Positions 16,178-24,640 of a stretch of DNA of 33,990 nt are shown in pieces; position 1 is the first letter of the stretch; each line of letters opens with the position of its first letter. Under the pieces are notes generated by a model. The model saw only the letters and a list, made by a program, of their open reading frames with translations, ran no database searches and was not told where the DNA came from. The position numbers and the translations under genes are program-made. The DNA lies in the NCBI GenBank assembly GCA_903836465.1, contig CAILRB010000050.1, forward strand, positions 1 through 33,990. The letters run 5' to 3'. Source of the DNA: an uncultured Chlorobiaceae bacterium (lineage in GTDB: Bacteria > Bacteroidota > Chlorobiia > Chlorobiales > Chlorobiaceae).

Positions 16178-17068
16178 ATGGAAAAAAGTGAAGAGTATCT
16201 GAAGGAGCTTCAGCGTACCATCAGGCGGGTTGAAATCCGTTCCAAGCGGATGGCCAGTGAGCTGTTCAGCGGCGAATACCACTCTTCGTTCAAGGGGAAA
16301 GGCATTGAGTTCAGCAATGTACGCGAATACCAGTACGGCGACGATGTCCGTTCTATTGACTGGAATACCTCTGCCCGCAAGCACGAGTTGTATGTCAAGA
16401 TATTTACCGAAGAGCGGGAGCGAAGCCTGTTGCTTGTTGTTGATGCATCGGCCTCCATGCTTTTCGGGAGCGGGGAGCATCGCAAAAAAGATCTGGCCCT
16501 TGAAGTGAGTGCTGTGCTTGCTTTCAGTGCACTTCAGAACAACGACAAGGTTGGGCTTCTGGTCTTTACCGACCGGGTAGAAACCTTCATTCCCCCCCGA
16601 AAAGGGAGGCATCATGTGCTTATTATTCTCGAAGAGCTTTTTCGGTTGAAGCCTCAAAGCCGGACGACCAATATCAACGCGGCCCTTTCATTTATACGCT
16701 ATACCCGCCGGCGGCAAGAGATTATATTTCTTTTGACGGATCTTGTCGACAGTGACTATGAAAAAGGGATGAAACTGCTGAATACCCGTCATGATTTTAT
16801 TCTGGTGCACATCAGCGACCCGCTTGACAAAGCTCTTCCTCTCAGTGGACTGCTTGATCTTGAAGACCCGGAAACGGGTCTGCGGTTTACTGTTGATGCT
16901 GCAAGCCGCCACGAAATCGCTCGTTATCGCCTTGAGCAGTCACGTCAGCACGAAGAGCTGCGGCTACGGCTTCGGCGCATGCGCATTGACTCGGTATTTC
17001 TTGATACTGATCGCTCCTTCATCGGCGATCTGAACTCTTTTTTCCGGTATCGTGAACGCAAGGTCTGA
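16178..17068 (+). CDS. DUF58 / vWA-like protein, MoxR partner
   Basis: 296 residues carrying the DUF58 signature YQYGDDVRSIDWNTSAR (51-67) and a vWA-type metal site D89-A-S91-A-S93 (VVDASASM), plus FVLTDLVDS-like sequence around 185 (FLLTDLVDSDY). DUF58 proteins are the usual partners of MoxR ATPases. The frame opens at 16130 inside moxR, but ATG 16178 is preceded by GAGGAGAG and starts the family homology. The stop overlaps the start of the next gene by 17 bases, indicating coupled translation. Confidence 0.9.
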   Translation: MEKSEEYLKELQRTIRRVEIRSKRMASELFSGEYHSSFKGKGIEFSNVREYQYGDDVRSIDWNTSARKHELYVKIFTEERERSLLLVVDASASMLFGSGEHRKKDLALEVSAVLAFSALQNNDKVGLLVFTDRVETFIPPRKGRHHVLIILEELFRLKPQSRTTNINAALSFIRYTRRRQEIIFLLTDLVDSDYEKGMKLLNTRHDFILVHISDPLDKALPLSGLLDLEDPETGLRFTVDAASRHEIARYRLEQSRQHEELRLRLRRMRIDSVFLDTDRSFIGDLNSFFRYRERKV

Positions 17069-18026
17069 TCGACAGAGAGCGGGGTTGCTCACACGGCTTC
17101 TTTTCTTGCTGTTGTTGACGTTTCCCATGAGCCTCCTGACTGCATGTTCAGCCGCAGCGGGAAAAACAGAGCAGCCCTCAATAACGGTGATGGTTATCCC
17201 CGATAATGTTCTTGTCGGCGACCGCATCCGCTGCATCATCAGCATCAGTCATTCTGAAAAAGAGGTTGCCGCACTTGAATGGCGAGACGGAATCGACACG
17301 TTTTCGTCTCGCTCGTTTGAGCTGATCAGCAGCAAACACCTCTCGTCCACTCTGTTGCCGGGGAGTAGCCAGGACAAGTTCGAGCTTGAACTTGCGGTTT
17401 TTGGTGCTGGCCACCAACCCCTTCCACCGGTGACTGTTGTGCTTCGCGACAGCAAAGGCCTGGTTACTAAAAAAGTAGTCTATTCACCTCCAGCATCAGT
17501 GTTTGTGCGTGCGCTCACCGACTCCTCAGTGCGCGATCTCACCCCTCTCAAGCCTCCGCTGAAGCCGCAGATTCCCTTTCTCCTGATTATGCCGGTTATT
17601 CTTGGAGCATTTGGTGTTGCAGTGGTGGTGCTTCTGCTGCTTTTCTTGCTCAAACGCGTTGTGCGGAAAAGTGCTGAAAAGGTTGACTCAAGTCAGGTTG
17701 CCCAGCGAAAACTCCGCAAACTTGGTTCAAGCCTTTCGGCGGGAATGCCCCCCCACGAATGCTACGAAGAACTCAGCAATATCATGCGCTCGTTTCTCGA
17801 AAACCACTACCGTATCAGAGCGCTTGAAGCCGTTACACAAGAGATCGAACGCGACCTGAAAAAGCTCGGCATCGCCGGTTTTGAAAACATCATGAATCTT
17901 CTGAAGCAGGCAGATCTTGTCAAATTCGCTGATAGCCGCCCGGACGTCGAAGAGTCGCGGCAGTCGCTCCACAAAGCTTCAGAAGTGATCCGTTCAACCC
18001 GCCATTCCCGTCCGCCGGAGGAGTAA
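17052..18026 (+). CDS. Exported, membrane-anchored protein of the MoxR-DUF58 module
   Basis: 324 residues from a GTG start within the end of the DUF58 gene. There is a signal peptide with a possible lipobox LLTAC (Cys32), an extracytoplasmic beta-rich region (40-165, resembling a short BatD-type domain), a proline-rich hinge (LTPLKPPLKP), a membrane span at 174-200 and a cytoplasmic helical tail (LRKLGSSLSAGMPPHECYEELSNIMRSFLENHY) like those of DUF4381/BatD tails. This third gene is typical of MoxR operons. No vWA genes (batA, batB) follow; the next gene is convergent after 15 bases. Function unknown. Confidence 0.75.
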   Translation: MNARSDRQRAGLLTRLLFLLLLTFPMSLLTACSAAAGKTEQPSITVMVIPDNVLVGDRIRCIISISHSEKEVAALEWRDGIDTFSSRSFELISSKHLSSTLLPGSSQDKFELELAVFGAGHQPLPPVTVVLRDSKGLVTKKVVYSPPASVFVRALTDSSVRDLTPLKPPLKPQIPFLLIMPVILGAFGVAVVVLLLLFLLKRVVRKSAEKVDSSQVAQRKLRKLGSSLSAGMPPHECYEELSNIMRSFLENHYRIRALEAVTQEIERDLKKLGIAGFENIMNLLKQADLVKFADSRPDVEESRQSLHKASEVIRSTRHSRPPEE

Positions 18027-18041
18027 GTGCGCCACCAGCGT

Positions 18042-19868
18042 TCAGTCGCTTTTGCGGTAAGCGCTGAGAAAAAGAGATGCCAGTTTTCCGCCAAAGTGCA
18101 GAACTTCGCGATCAGCAAGTATTGAGAGTATCTGACCGTTTATTCGTCCCGGGTTGTTTCTCAACCACTCGTTCCGGTAGAGAACACTCATGAGTTTGTC
18201 CATGGAGACCGCACAGGCAGAGGCGACCAGTTTGTCAAGTCTGATTTCCGGGCCGGTCATTTGCGGCATTGATGAACCGTTCTGGTGGAGTGTCATGCTG
18301 AGCACCCTGTTGCCGTTACGTTCGGAAAGGGTAAAATCAATACATTTTGCTGGTGAATGCAGGATACGGACGTGTAGAGGCTCTGCAAGTGGTTTGCATG
18401 AAGCTGCAGCGGGTTGTTCGACCTCGCCATGCTTCTGTTCGAGAAAGAGTTGAAGGGCGTTAAATAAAAGGTCTCTTATCTGCTCATTCGAGTTGTTTTT
18501 ATTGATTCGCAGAAGAAAACAGAGTTGAAAAAGGTCGATCATAAAGCTGAGGTGCACAGCTTTGGTGCTGTTGCGTTTCATCACTGAGCGATAGCCATTG
18601 AACGCGACGTTGCAGTAAGTCAGCATCGCGACAAGAGTATCGGTGTCCATAGTTCGGGTTGCAATAACCGGGCAGTAGTTATTGTAGAGGTCCCAGTCAA
18701 ATGAGCGGATTTTACCCTCGTCCTTGTACTCTTTAAAAATACCGGTACCGGGATAGGGAGTCATAATCATGAAAAGAGCCTGACGGAGGCCGAGTGATCG
18801 TGCAAACTCAGGATAGACAAGGGTATCCTGAATGTTTTCTGTATAGTGTCCGATGATAAAATACCCTTCTGCGCCGACCTTGTTTTTCTGGCAAAGCGTA
18901 ATAGCTTTGGCTACATCGTTGAGGCTGTTTTTTTTGTTCATGAGCGCCAGCGTCGCTTCGTTCGGACTTTCAATCCCGAGTCCTACTTTGCTTAACCCTA
19001 TTTTGCGAAGCTTGTCGAGAATTCGTTCAGCTCTTACAAGGTCTTTCGCCCTGCTCTCCGTCATGATCCTGAAATTGGTCAGTCCTCTTTCGATCATCAT
19101 GTCGCAGATTTTTTCTGCCCGCCCGATGTTGGTGAGAAAATTTGCATCCCAGATTTTCAAAAGTTTTTTGTTTTTAGGATCGTGTAAAAGGGCGATCTCT
19201 TCAACAACATTTTCAGCGCTTCGCCCTCTCCAGCCTTTATGCATCTGGTCATTGGCGCAAAAAGAGCAACTCCAGGGGCATCCCCTTGACGTATAAATCG
19301 TATCGATAGAGTAGGCGTTGCCTTTTTCACCGTAACGATCGGGTCGCAGACTGCGGAGCGGGAAGCGGATGGAGTCGATTTCGGCAATAACCGGCCTCGG
19401 CTCGGTGTGAACAATGCCGCCGCCCTCCCGGTAGGCAATTCCCTTTATGTCGCGAGAGGGGCCTTTGAGCACAAGCTCACGGAAGGTCTCTTCGCCTTCT
19501 CCGATGACAACGACGTCAACGCAGGAGAGTTTCAGAACTTCGTCGGGAAGTGCTGTAGGATGAAAGCCTCCCATGACAACGAATGCGCCGGATTCTTTGG
19601 CAATGCGGGCAAGTCGTTCAGCCTGATGAAAAGCTCCGGTCATTGAGGAGATGGCGACAAGATCTACTGGCCGTTTTTTCAGAAGTGAACGCATGCTTTC
19701 AAAAACGCCGTCATTGTAGAAATTGTCTGGCATAACGAGGCTTTCGACATCATGCTCAACGGCAGCCCCAAGGTAACAGACGCCGATACAATCGGTGATG
19801 AAGCGGGGAAAAGGCGCTATGATGGTCTGGGGTGCCTCAACGAGACAGAGGTGCTTAAAGTATGCCAT
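18042..19868 (-). CDS. B12-binding radical SAM protein with a long unassigned C-terminal region
   Basis: 608 residues. An N-terminal cobalamin-binding-like domain (1-150: [44 protein letters not shown]) precedes a radical SAM core with C197-xxx-C201-xx-C204 ([11 protein letters not shown]), [11 protein letters not shown] and [13 protein letters not shown]. Residues after about 410 (roughly 200) match nothing I recognise. Start ATG 19868 was preferred over the TTG at 19901 because the family homology begins there and GGA precedes it. It lies downstream of bchU but is separated from it by a strong terminator, so it is probably transcribed independently. A tetrapyrrole role is possible by context but unproven. 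Confidence 0.82.
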   Translation of the reverse strand: MAYFKHLCLVEAPQTIIAPFPRFITDCIGVCYLGAAVEHDVESLVMPDNFYNDGVFESMRSLLKKRPVDLVAISSMTGAFHQAERLARIAKESGAFVVMGGFHPTALPDEVLKLSCVDVVVIGEGEETFRELVLKGPSRDIKGIAYREGGGIVHTEPRPVIAEIDSIRFPLRSLRPDRYGEKGNAYSIDTIYTSRGCPWSCSFCANDQMHKGWRGRSAENVVEEIALLHDPKNKKLLKIWDANFLTNIGRAEKICDMMIERGLTNFRIMTESRAKDLVRAERILDKLRKIGLSKVGLGIESPNEATLALMNKKNSLNDVAKAITLCQKNKVGAEGYFIIGHYTENIQDTLVYPEFARSLGLRQALFMIMTPYPGTGIFKEYKDEGKIRSFDWDLYNNYCPVIATRTMDTDTLVAMLTYCNVAFNGYRSVMKRNSTKAVHLSFMIDLFQLCFLLRINKNNSNEQIRDLLFNALQLFLEQKHGEVEQPAAASCKPLAEPLHVRILHSPAKCIDFTLSERNGNRVLSMTLHQNGSSMPQMTGPEIRLDKLVASACAVSMDKLMSVLYRNEWLRNNPGRINGQILSILADREVLHFGGKLASLFLSAYRKSD

Positions 19869-19963
19869 AAAATTCCGAGTTTTGACGTAGATGACCGGCA
19901 AAATAAAAACGGAAGATACGCATTACAACGGTTTTTTCTATAGCCTTATTAGTTGAACCGGGC

Positions 19964-20002
19964 GCAGACAAAAGAGCGGCCTACCGTTGGAGGGAGGCCG
20001 CT
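19964..20002 (-). terminator. Rho-independent terminator after bchU
   Basis: AGCGGCCT (19975-19982) and AGGCCGCT (19995-20002) form a perfect 8-bp GC-rich stem with a 12-base loop. On the minus strand it begins 10 bases after the bchU stop and is followed by TCTTTTGTCT. Confidence 0.65.
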
Positions 20003-20012
20003 GAGTCAATAT

Positions 20013-21032
20013 TTATGCGACTTTTACAGCTTCACATAAGAGATGGCCATACTTTCTGACCGTGCGAACATCACGGAAGCCGACGCCTTCAAGAATTTCT
20101 TTGTAAGTACTCTGCTGCTTGAAGCCGAGTACTGAAAAAGGCAATCCTGCACCAAGAATATAGTGGCTGAGATAATCGAAATTCGGGTTTTCCGGATCGT
20201 CGATAATCATGTCGAGAATAAGTAGTCTGCCTCCGGGGGGAAGAGCTTCCCAAGCCTTTTTACACATCATGTTGGTCAACTGTTCATTGGCCGAATACAA
20301 AATCCGGCAGAACATGACGGCATCGGCCTCAGGATATGCATCTCTGTAAATATCTACGGCAGATCCCCGAAGACGGTCACCAACACCTTTTTCCGCAGCA
20401 TTTTCATTTACCAGATCAACGGCACCGGGCAGATTGAGGATAGTGGAATCAAGCTGGGGAAATTTTTTCAGAAGAGCGGCTGAAATATCACCAATGCCCC
20501 CGCCGACATCCACAAGAGTTTTTGCGTCAGAAAGGTCAACCTCTTCCAGCAACAGCATGATGGCAAAATGGGCATTACTGCGATGTATCTCTTCAAAATA
20601 CAAGTTATCCTCCCGTGTTATCGGAGGGTAGGCTACTTCGGCCTTGAAATTCATGTTACCCTTGACGGCATCTGCGATCTTCAGGTAGAAATTATCCGAA
20701 AGGCTGGCCATGGCTTTTGCCACAGGGATCATATAAAGGTTAGGATGCTCCTGGTTTGGCAGAAACATTTTTTTTGCAAATGGGGTAAGGCTCCATTTGC
20801 CATCCTCTTCAGCCGTAATCCCCATATGCCGCAAGGTTTCTAGAAGCATTGCGAGTCTTGATGGAACTGCGCCGGCACTGGTGGCAAGTGTTTCTGTATC
20901 TTTTGCTTCGTCTGCAAGGTGTGAAAAAAGATCAAGTTCAAGAGCCGCTTTAAAGCATCCTGACTCCACAAGACCTTTAAAGATAAGTTCGTTGGCTCTG
21001 TGATTATGTTTCAGTAACTCGCTGGTGTTCAT
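20013..21032 (-). CDS. bchU: Bacteriochlorophyllide d C-20 methyltransferase
   Basis: SAM-dependent methyltransferase that methylates the C-20 meso position, turning BChl d-type into BChl c/e-type chlorosome pigment. At 339 aa it is full length. It has an N-terminal winged-helix dimerisation domain (about 1-110), ITREDNLYFEEIHRSNAHFA, the SAM motif VDVGGGIGD (174-182) and NFDYLSHYILGAG. Y246 and H290, which I recall as the active-site and Mg-ligating residues of the C. tepidum enzyme, are both present at the same numbers. Some Chlorobium strains make BChl d because bchU is frameshifted; this copy is intact. It lies 107 bases behind a radical SAM gene that abuts an ArsA gene, so all three are probably one operon. 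Confidence 0.95.
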   Translation of the reverse strand: MNTSELLKHNHRANELIFKGLVESGCFKAALELDLFSHLADEAKDTETLATSAGAVPSRLAMLLETLRHMGITAEEDGKWSLTPFAKKMFLPNQEHPNLYMIPVAKAMASLSDNFYLKIADAVKGNMNFKAEVAYPPITREDNLYFEEIHRSNAHFAIMLLLEEVDLSDAKTLVDVGGGIGDISAALLKKFPQLDSTILNLPGAVDLVNENAAEKGVGDRLRGSAVDIYRDAYPEADAVMFCRILYSANEQLTNMMCKKAWEALPPGGRLLILDMIIDDPENPNFDYLSHYILGAGLPFSVLGFKQQSTYKEILEGVGFRDVRTVRKYGHLLCEAVKVA

Positions 21033-21139
21033 AGTGAAGAAATGCTGAATAGTTATTGAAAATTAAATGTTGTACTGAAAGAGAAAATCCTGTTTAGAGC
21101 ATTGAAGTCTGATCCGTCGATGCAGGAATCATGCATCTA

Positions 21140-22573
21140 TTATTTTTTGATGAAATTATCCTGCTCAAAGGTATCCAGTTGTTCGCGAAGATTTTTTCTG
21201 AAGGCAAGACTGGTGACAAGATTAAGTAATTTATAAGGATTCACTCTCACCCTGTTGGCAATGTTTTTCCATGAATAGGCCTTGTAATAGGAGGTCATGA
21301 ATTTATGTTGAAACTTTACGGAGTCGTAGATGTCCGAACGAATGACAAGATTCATGGCATTGTATTTTTCCCAGTTTTCATCGGTGATCCACCCTTTATC
21401 CTTGTATTCCCAGTACATGGTTGTCCCTGGATATGGAGTGATAATCTGGAAAATCGGCATGAAAATATTGTTTTTGCTGACAAATTGTACGAGGTCATCC
21501 AGATCTTCGTAACTGTCGAGCGCCGGGTTTACCAGAAAATTTCCCTGAACATTCAGGCCAGCCTGACGACACTCTTCAATGAGACGGGAAAACTGGTCTG
21601 CGGAATTGACGTGACCTTTGTTGTAGGCTTCAAGGGTACTTTGTTTTATAGATTCAAAGCCGACCAGCACCATAATGCACCCTGCTTCAACGAGCCTTCT
21701 TACCGTCTCTTTGTCTTCCAAAAAATTGATACTGAAAAAAACGCTGAAGTTGATATTGCACTCTTTAATGAGTTCAAGCGATTCCCATAATTTTTTTTTG
21801 CTAACCCCGAGGTTTTCATCACAAAGCATGAACCAGGGCTTTGCTGATTTTTTGGTTGCTTTAAAAAAAACTCTTTTGGCAGTCTCAATTTGTTTTTTTA
21901 GTTCCTCGGGTTTTTGTGCACGATAAAGCTTACCCGTAAAATTCGGGGTAACGCAGAATGAGCATTCATACGGGCAGCCTCGAGTGATGTAAAGAGGAAT
22001 TGATTTTGTCCCATCAACTTTTTCACGTTTTGAGGCTTTTGCAATCCGGTTGTAATCAAGCGGGATAATCTCCTTGACTGGCGGAAACTCTTTTGAATCG
22101 TAGAGTGGCTTTAAACGCTGGTGAGCAACGTCCTGAAGAACGGTCAGCCAGAGGTTCTCTGCTTCACCGCAAACAATACAATCCGCATGGACTCTGGCTT
22201 CTTCGGTATTGAAAGAGATATGCAGCCCGCCGAGAATAACTTTTTGTCCTTTTTCACGAAACCTGTCGGCAATTTCATAAGCCCTGGTAGCATCAATTGT
22301 TCTTGATGTGATGCCTATGACATCATAATCCCCGTCGTAATTGACAACATCGCCGAAATGTTCATCGACTATCTCGATATGGTGATGTTCCGGAGTAAGG
22401 CTAACAAGAACGCCTAATGCCATATTAAATAATGGCTTCTGGTTTGTTTTCGAATCTTTTTTGCCTTTTGGAGCGATAAGGAGGATCTTGAGTGGGTTTA
22501 TTTTTTGAGGTTCAGGATGACTCATGCTCAAATACTTTTTTAATGCTGTTTTGTCGAGTTTTTTTAGAACCAC
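21140..22573 (-). CDS. B12-binding radical SAM protein, candidate bacteriochlorophyll-tailoring enzyme
   Basis: 477 residues with a B12-binding-like domain (60-155: [44 protein letters not shown]), a radical SAM motif C200-xxx-C204-xx-C207 ([11 protein letters not shown]), LVGFESIKQ and [13 protein letters not shown]. It is clearly paralogous to the gene at 24641 and belongs to the class that includes BchQ and BchR, the C-8 and C-12 side-chain methylases of chlorosome pigments. The GTG start at 22573 directly follows the TGA of the ArsA gene; the internal ATG at 22525 is an alternative. Placement between arsA and bchU points to pigment modification, but the specific carbon is not deducible. 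Confidence 0.85.
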   Translation of the reverse strand: MVLKKLDKTALKKYLSMSHPEPQKINPLKILLIAPKGKKDSKTNQKPLFNMALGVLVSLTPEHHHIEIVDEHFGDVVNYDGDYDVIGITSRTIDATRAYEIADRFREKGQKVILGGLHISFNTEEARVHADCIVCGEAENLWLTVLQDVAHQRLKPLYDSKEFPPVKEIIPLDYNRIAKASKREKVDGTKSIPLYITRGCPYECSFCVTPNFTGKLYRAQKPEELKKQIETAKRVFFKATKKSAKPWFMLCDENLGVSKKKLWESLELIKECNINFSVFFSINFLEDKETVRRLVEAGCIMVLVGFESIKQSTLEAYNKGHVNSADQFSRLIEECRQAGLNVQGNFLVNPALDSYEDLDDLVQFVSKNNIFMPIFQIITPYPGTTMYWEYKDKGWITDENWEKYNAMNLVIRSDIYDSVKFQHKFMTSYYKAYSWKNIANRVRVNPYKLLNLVTSLAFRKNLREQLDTFEQDNFIKK

Positions 22574-23797
22574 TCAGTTAAGCGTCTTGTTATACTCTTT
22601 TTGTATTCGGCTTCGCTCGTGCTGGTTAAGATCAAAAGGAATGTGGAGCCACTTGTCCTTGAAGACGGCATCCCCTGGTTCCAGACCAGTCAGACTGATC
22701 GGCAGTGTGATAATTTTCCGTTGATTCCCGATGTGAACAAACAACTCATCACCGGTTACCCAAACGTCGATATCAACAGGATTGGCAAACATAAGTTTCA
22801 ACTGTACCTCGTAGACATCCTTGTTCCTGACAAACTTGATGGGGGGTTCGTCATACATCATGTCGGAAGGATCCGTATCACCGTACATATCCCTTGCAAA
22901 CTGTTCAAGCGCCTTGAGGCCGACAATTTCCTGTTCGTACATCCGGAGCTTTTTAACGGGAAGCGGAGAGAAGCCTTCCTCAATCTCACCAAGGTATTTC
23001 TGCTGAATGGTTTTCCACTTTTCCAGGTATCCGCTGTTCTCATTGGTATCAAGCAAGCGGTTAACAAGCACCATATCTACTTTGAAACCGTAGAGATTCA
23101 GGTAAGTCAGTGCTCGCATAGTCTCCTTGATCGACATTTTTTCAGCGTTCATAACGAGTCGAACGGTCGATTTCGTGTTATCCGTCAGGATCTCCCGGAT
23201 ACCTTCAAGCTCATCAAACACCTGGTCAACCGAATCAAGAGCCTCGTCAGGAGGGATATAACTTGCGATTTTGTCAGACATTTTTGAAAGCGGTTTGCTG
23301 AGCGGTCTGACAATATATTTGGTGACGTTTTTAACGGCTTTCATTCCCCAGGCGAGGGTATCGGGAAGAGAGAGAAGACGCAGCGTTTCGCCTGTAGGAG
23401 CAGTATCAAGCACAAGAACGTCATAGCGACCGGAGGCTTTATAGCGCTTTATTCTCAGCAGTGAAAACAGCTCTTCCATACCAGGCAGAATCGTCATTTC
23501 ATCAGCGACAACACCTGAAACGCCCTGCGCCATGAAAATCCTTGTATAGAATTTCTGGACGGACTGCCAATTCTCCTTAAGGTCTACATAAGGATTTACC
23601 TCAATGGCATGAAGATTCTCCCTGATTTTTGTTGGTTCTGAACCGAGAGGAAGATTAAAGGAATCCGACAGGCTGTGTGCGGGATCGGTTGAGAGGACAA
23701 GAGTTCGATAGCCCAGTTCCGACAGGCGTACAGCCGTAGCCGCAGAGACACTGGTTTTACCTACCCCGCCTTTACCGGTAAAAGTTAAAATACGCAT
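22574..23797 (-). CDS. ArsA/Get3-family ATPase with C-terminal HSP20-like domain
   Basis: 407 residues. The deviant P-loop GKGGVGKT (8-15), STDPAHSLSD switch I and DTAPTGETLRLL (131-142) are those of ArsA/Get3 ATPases. Residues about 310-400 form a beta-sandwich-like segment (VYEVQLKLMFANPVDIDVWV, LFVHIGNQRKIITLP) matching the ArsA_HSP20 extension found in cyanobacteria, Chlorobi and related phototrophs. No arsB pump or arsenite-binding cysteine cluster is evident, so arsenic efflux is unlikely. A Get3-like role in delivering hydrophobic or membrane proteins is plausible. It heads the operon ending in bchU, suggesting a link with chlorosome assembly. Confidence 0.88.
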   Translation of the reverse strand: MRILTFTGKGGVGKTSVSAATAVRLSELGYRTLVLSTDPAHSLSDSFNLPLGSEPTKIRENLHAIEVNPYVDLKENWQSVQKFYTRIFMAQGVSGVVADEMTILPGMEELFSLLRIKRYKASGRYDVLVLDTAPTGETLRLLSLPDTLAWGMKAVKNVTKYIVRPLSKPLSKMSDKIASYIPPDEALDSVDQVFDELEGIREILTDNTKSTVRLVMNAEKMSIKETMRALTYLNLYGFKVDMVLVNRLLDTNENSGYLEKWKTIQQKYLGEIEEGFSPLPVKKLRMYEQEIVGLKALEQFARDMYGDTDPSDMMYDEPPIKFVRNKDVYEVQLKLMFANPVDIDVWVTGDELFVHIGNQRKIITLPISLTGLEPGDAVFKDKWLHIPFDLNQHERSRIQKEYNKTLN

Positions 23798-24112
23798 GAG
23801 CCCAACTTTTATTTTGGAAGATCCAGAGAAACATCAGAACGGTTGAAGTATAAAAAACGCAATAGAATAGTGCTATTAGAAAAACAAATATGCCAGCATG
23901 CGGAATTATTAGTGTTATATAATAAAAGTGTTTACAAAGCCGGAAAACGCTCAGTCACTAAAAATCGTTTTCTTGAGCTGCTTATTCAATGTTGAATTAG
24001 CAAAACTTAAAAAAGGATAATTGATATATAAGCATGTAAAGCTTATAGGTTAGAAAGATTTCAAATGCACTATAACTTAACCTTTAATTATCAAAAAATA
24101 ACAATATACGCT

Positions 24113-24145
24113 CTACATATATCCTGCATATATTCTACATTTTTA
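24113..24145. repeat. Three tandem 11-base AT-rich repeats
   Basis: Units at 24113, 24124 and 24135 share CT[A/G]CATATAT in the first two copies and CTACAT in the third. The 11-base period is close to one helical turn, so the same face of the DNA is presented three times. This suits a protein-binding site or intrinsic curvature about 60-90 bases upstream of the promoter. Confidence 0.5.
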
Positions 24146-24147
24146 GA

Positions 24148-24180
24148 AACTCGTAGTTTTTTATAAATCTCGTAGAGATT
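24148..24180. promoter_or_regulatory. Paired palindromes sharing CTCGTAG, possible operator
   Basis: AAACT-CGT-AGTTT (24148-24160) and AATCTC-GTA-GAGATT (24166-24180) are each inverted repeats and share the core CTCGTAG at a 19-base offset, about two helical turns. They sit about 25-60 bases upstream of the -35 box at 24206. The regulator is unknown. Confidence 0.4.
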
Positions 24181-24205
24181 CCTTCAAAAACCCCTTGCTC
24201 AAAAA

Positions 24206-24234
24206 TTGTCAGACATATATATTTTTGATATAAT
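24206..24234 (+). promoter_or_regulatory. Near-consensus sigma-70 promoter
   Basis: TTGTCA (24206-24211), a 17-base spacer, then a perfect TATAAT (24229-24234). The predicted start near 24241 gives a 5' UTR of about 40 bases to the ATG at 24282, with a G-rich ribosome site in between. This is among the best promoter matches in the window and predicts strong expression of the small hydrophobic protein. Confidence 0.75.
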
Positions 24235-24281
24235 ACATTATTATTAAACTAATAACGGGAAATAAAGAGCAGGGGGGTGCT

Positions 24282-24506
24282 ATGTTGAAAGAAGCTGGAG
24301 GTTTGGCTGTTGGTGCCTTGGTGTTTTCTCCTCTTGGCATGCCATTTTTTCTTCATGGGGTAGCTGGTATTCTGGTTGGTGGTGCAGAACTTTTTGTTGC
24401 TGATGCAGTCCTGAGACAAGTGGTTGGTAATGCAAGTAAACTAATTCCGCAATCCGGGAATTCTGAGTCTGGCGAACAAAACCTGGATCTGAGGAATTCG
24501 GTGTAG
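24282..24506 (+). CDS. Small hydrophobic glycine-rich protein, chlorosome-envelope-like
   Basis: 74 residues, with a hydrophobic Gly-rich core (5-50: GGLAVGALVFSPLGMPFFLHG, then GILVGGAELFVADAVLR) and a polar tail. The core is paralogous to the protein at 27621 (GAFLLSPLGIPFF, RGVPRILLAG). Both look like small chlorosome-envelope proteins of the CsmC/CsmD/CsmH group, which are short, hydrophobic and sit in the lipid monolayer; I cannot verify the subgroup from memory. The strong promoter and an AGGGGGG ribosome site five bases before the ATG fit an abundant structural protein. A B12-radical SAM gene follows after 134 bases. Confidence 0.7.
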   Translation: MLKEAGGLAVGALVFSPLGMPFFLHGVAGILVGGAELFVADAVLRQVVGNASKLIPQSGNSESGEQNLDLRNSV

Positions 24507-24640
24507 CTTGTTTCTCCTGATATCATGACGGGTATTTGACATTTTCTTTTTTCGGAGAGGGGGCCATTTTTTTCTAAACTTTTCATAACTTGTTGTTTTA
24601 GTCATAAAGGGTTTTATACATTTTTCGCAGATTTCAGGGT

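Larger units (their letters stand above)
23798..24281. other. AT-rich divergent regulatory region (484 bases, no gene)
   Basis: Separates the arsA-radical SAM-bchU operon from the rightward photosynthetic genes. It contains no supportable ORF. Features seen are three tandem 11-base units (CTACATATATC, CTGCATATATT, CTACATTTTTA; 24113-24145), two short palindromes sharing CTCGTAG (24148-24160 and 24166-24180, repeat starts 19 bases apart), and a near-consensus promoter at 24206-24234. The layout suggests a regulator-binding control region for both directions. Confidence 0.55.

Noticed and set aside
18042-19868. Assignment as BchE (Mg-protoporphyrin monomethyl ester cyclase)
   Set aside because: The B12-radical SAM layout is shared by many enzymes, and the N-terminal and cluster-flanking residues do not match what I remember of BchE closely enough.
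21119-21137. GATGCA / TGCATC hairpin as a terminator between the radical SAM gene and bchU
   Set aside because: Only six pairs and no T-run on the minus strand; it would not separate the two genes convincingly.
22601-23287. 228-residue plus-strand ORF opposite the ArsA gene
   Set aside because: Shadow of a strongly conserved ATPase; no motif.
22574-23797. Arsenite efflux ATPase
   Set aside because: Only a family resemblance; no arsB/acr3, arsR or arsC nearby, and the C-terminal HSP20-like extension points to the phototroph-specific subgroup.
24113-24180. CRISPR-like array in the divergent region
   Set aside because: Units are 11 bases with no spacers and only three copies; no cas genes are present.
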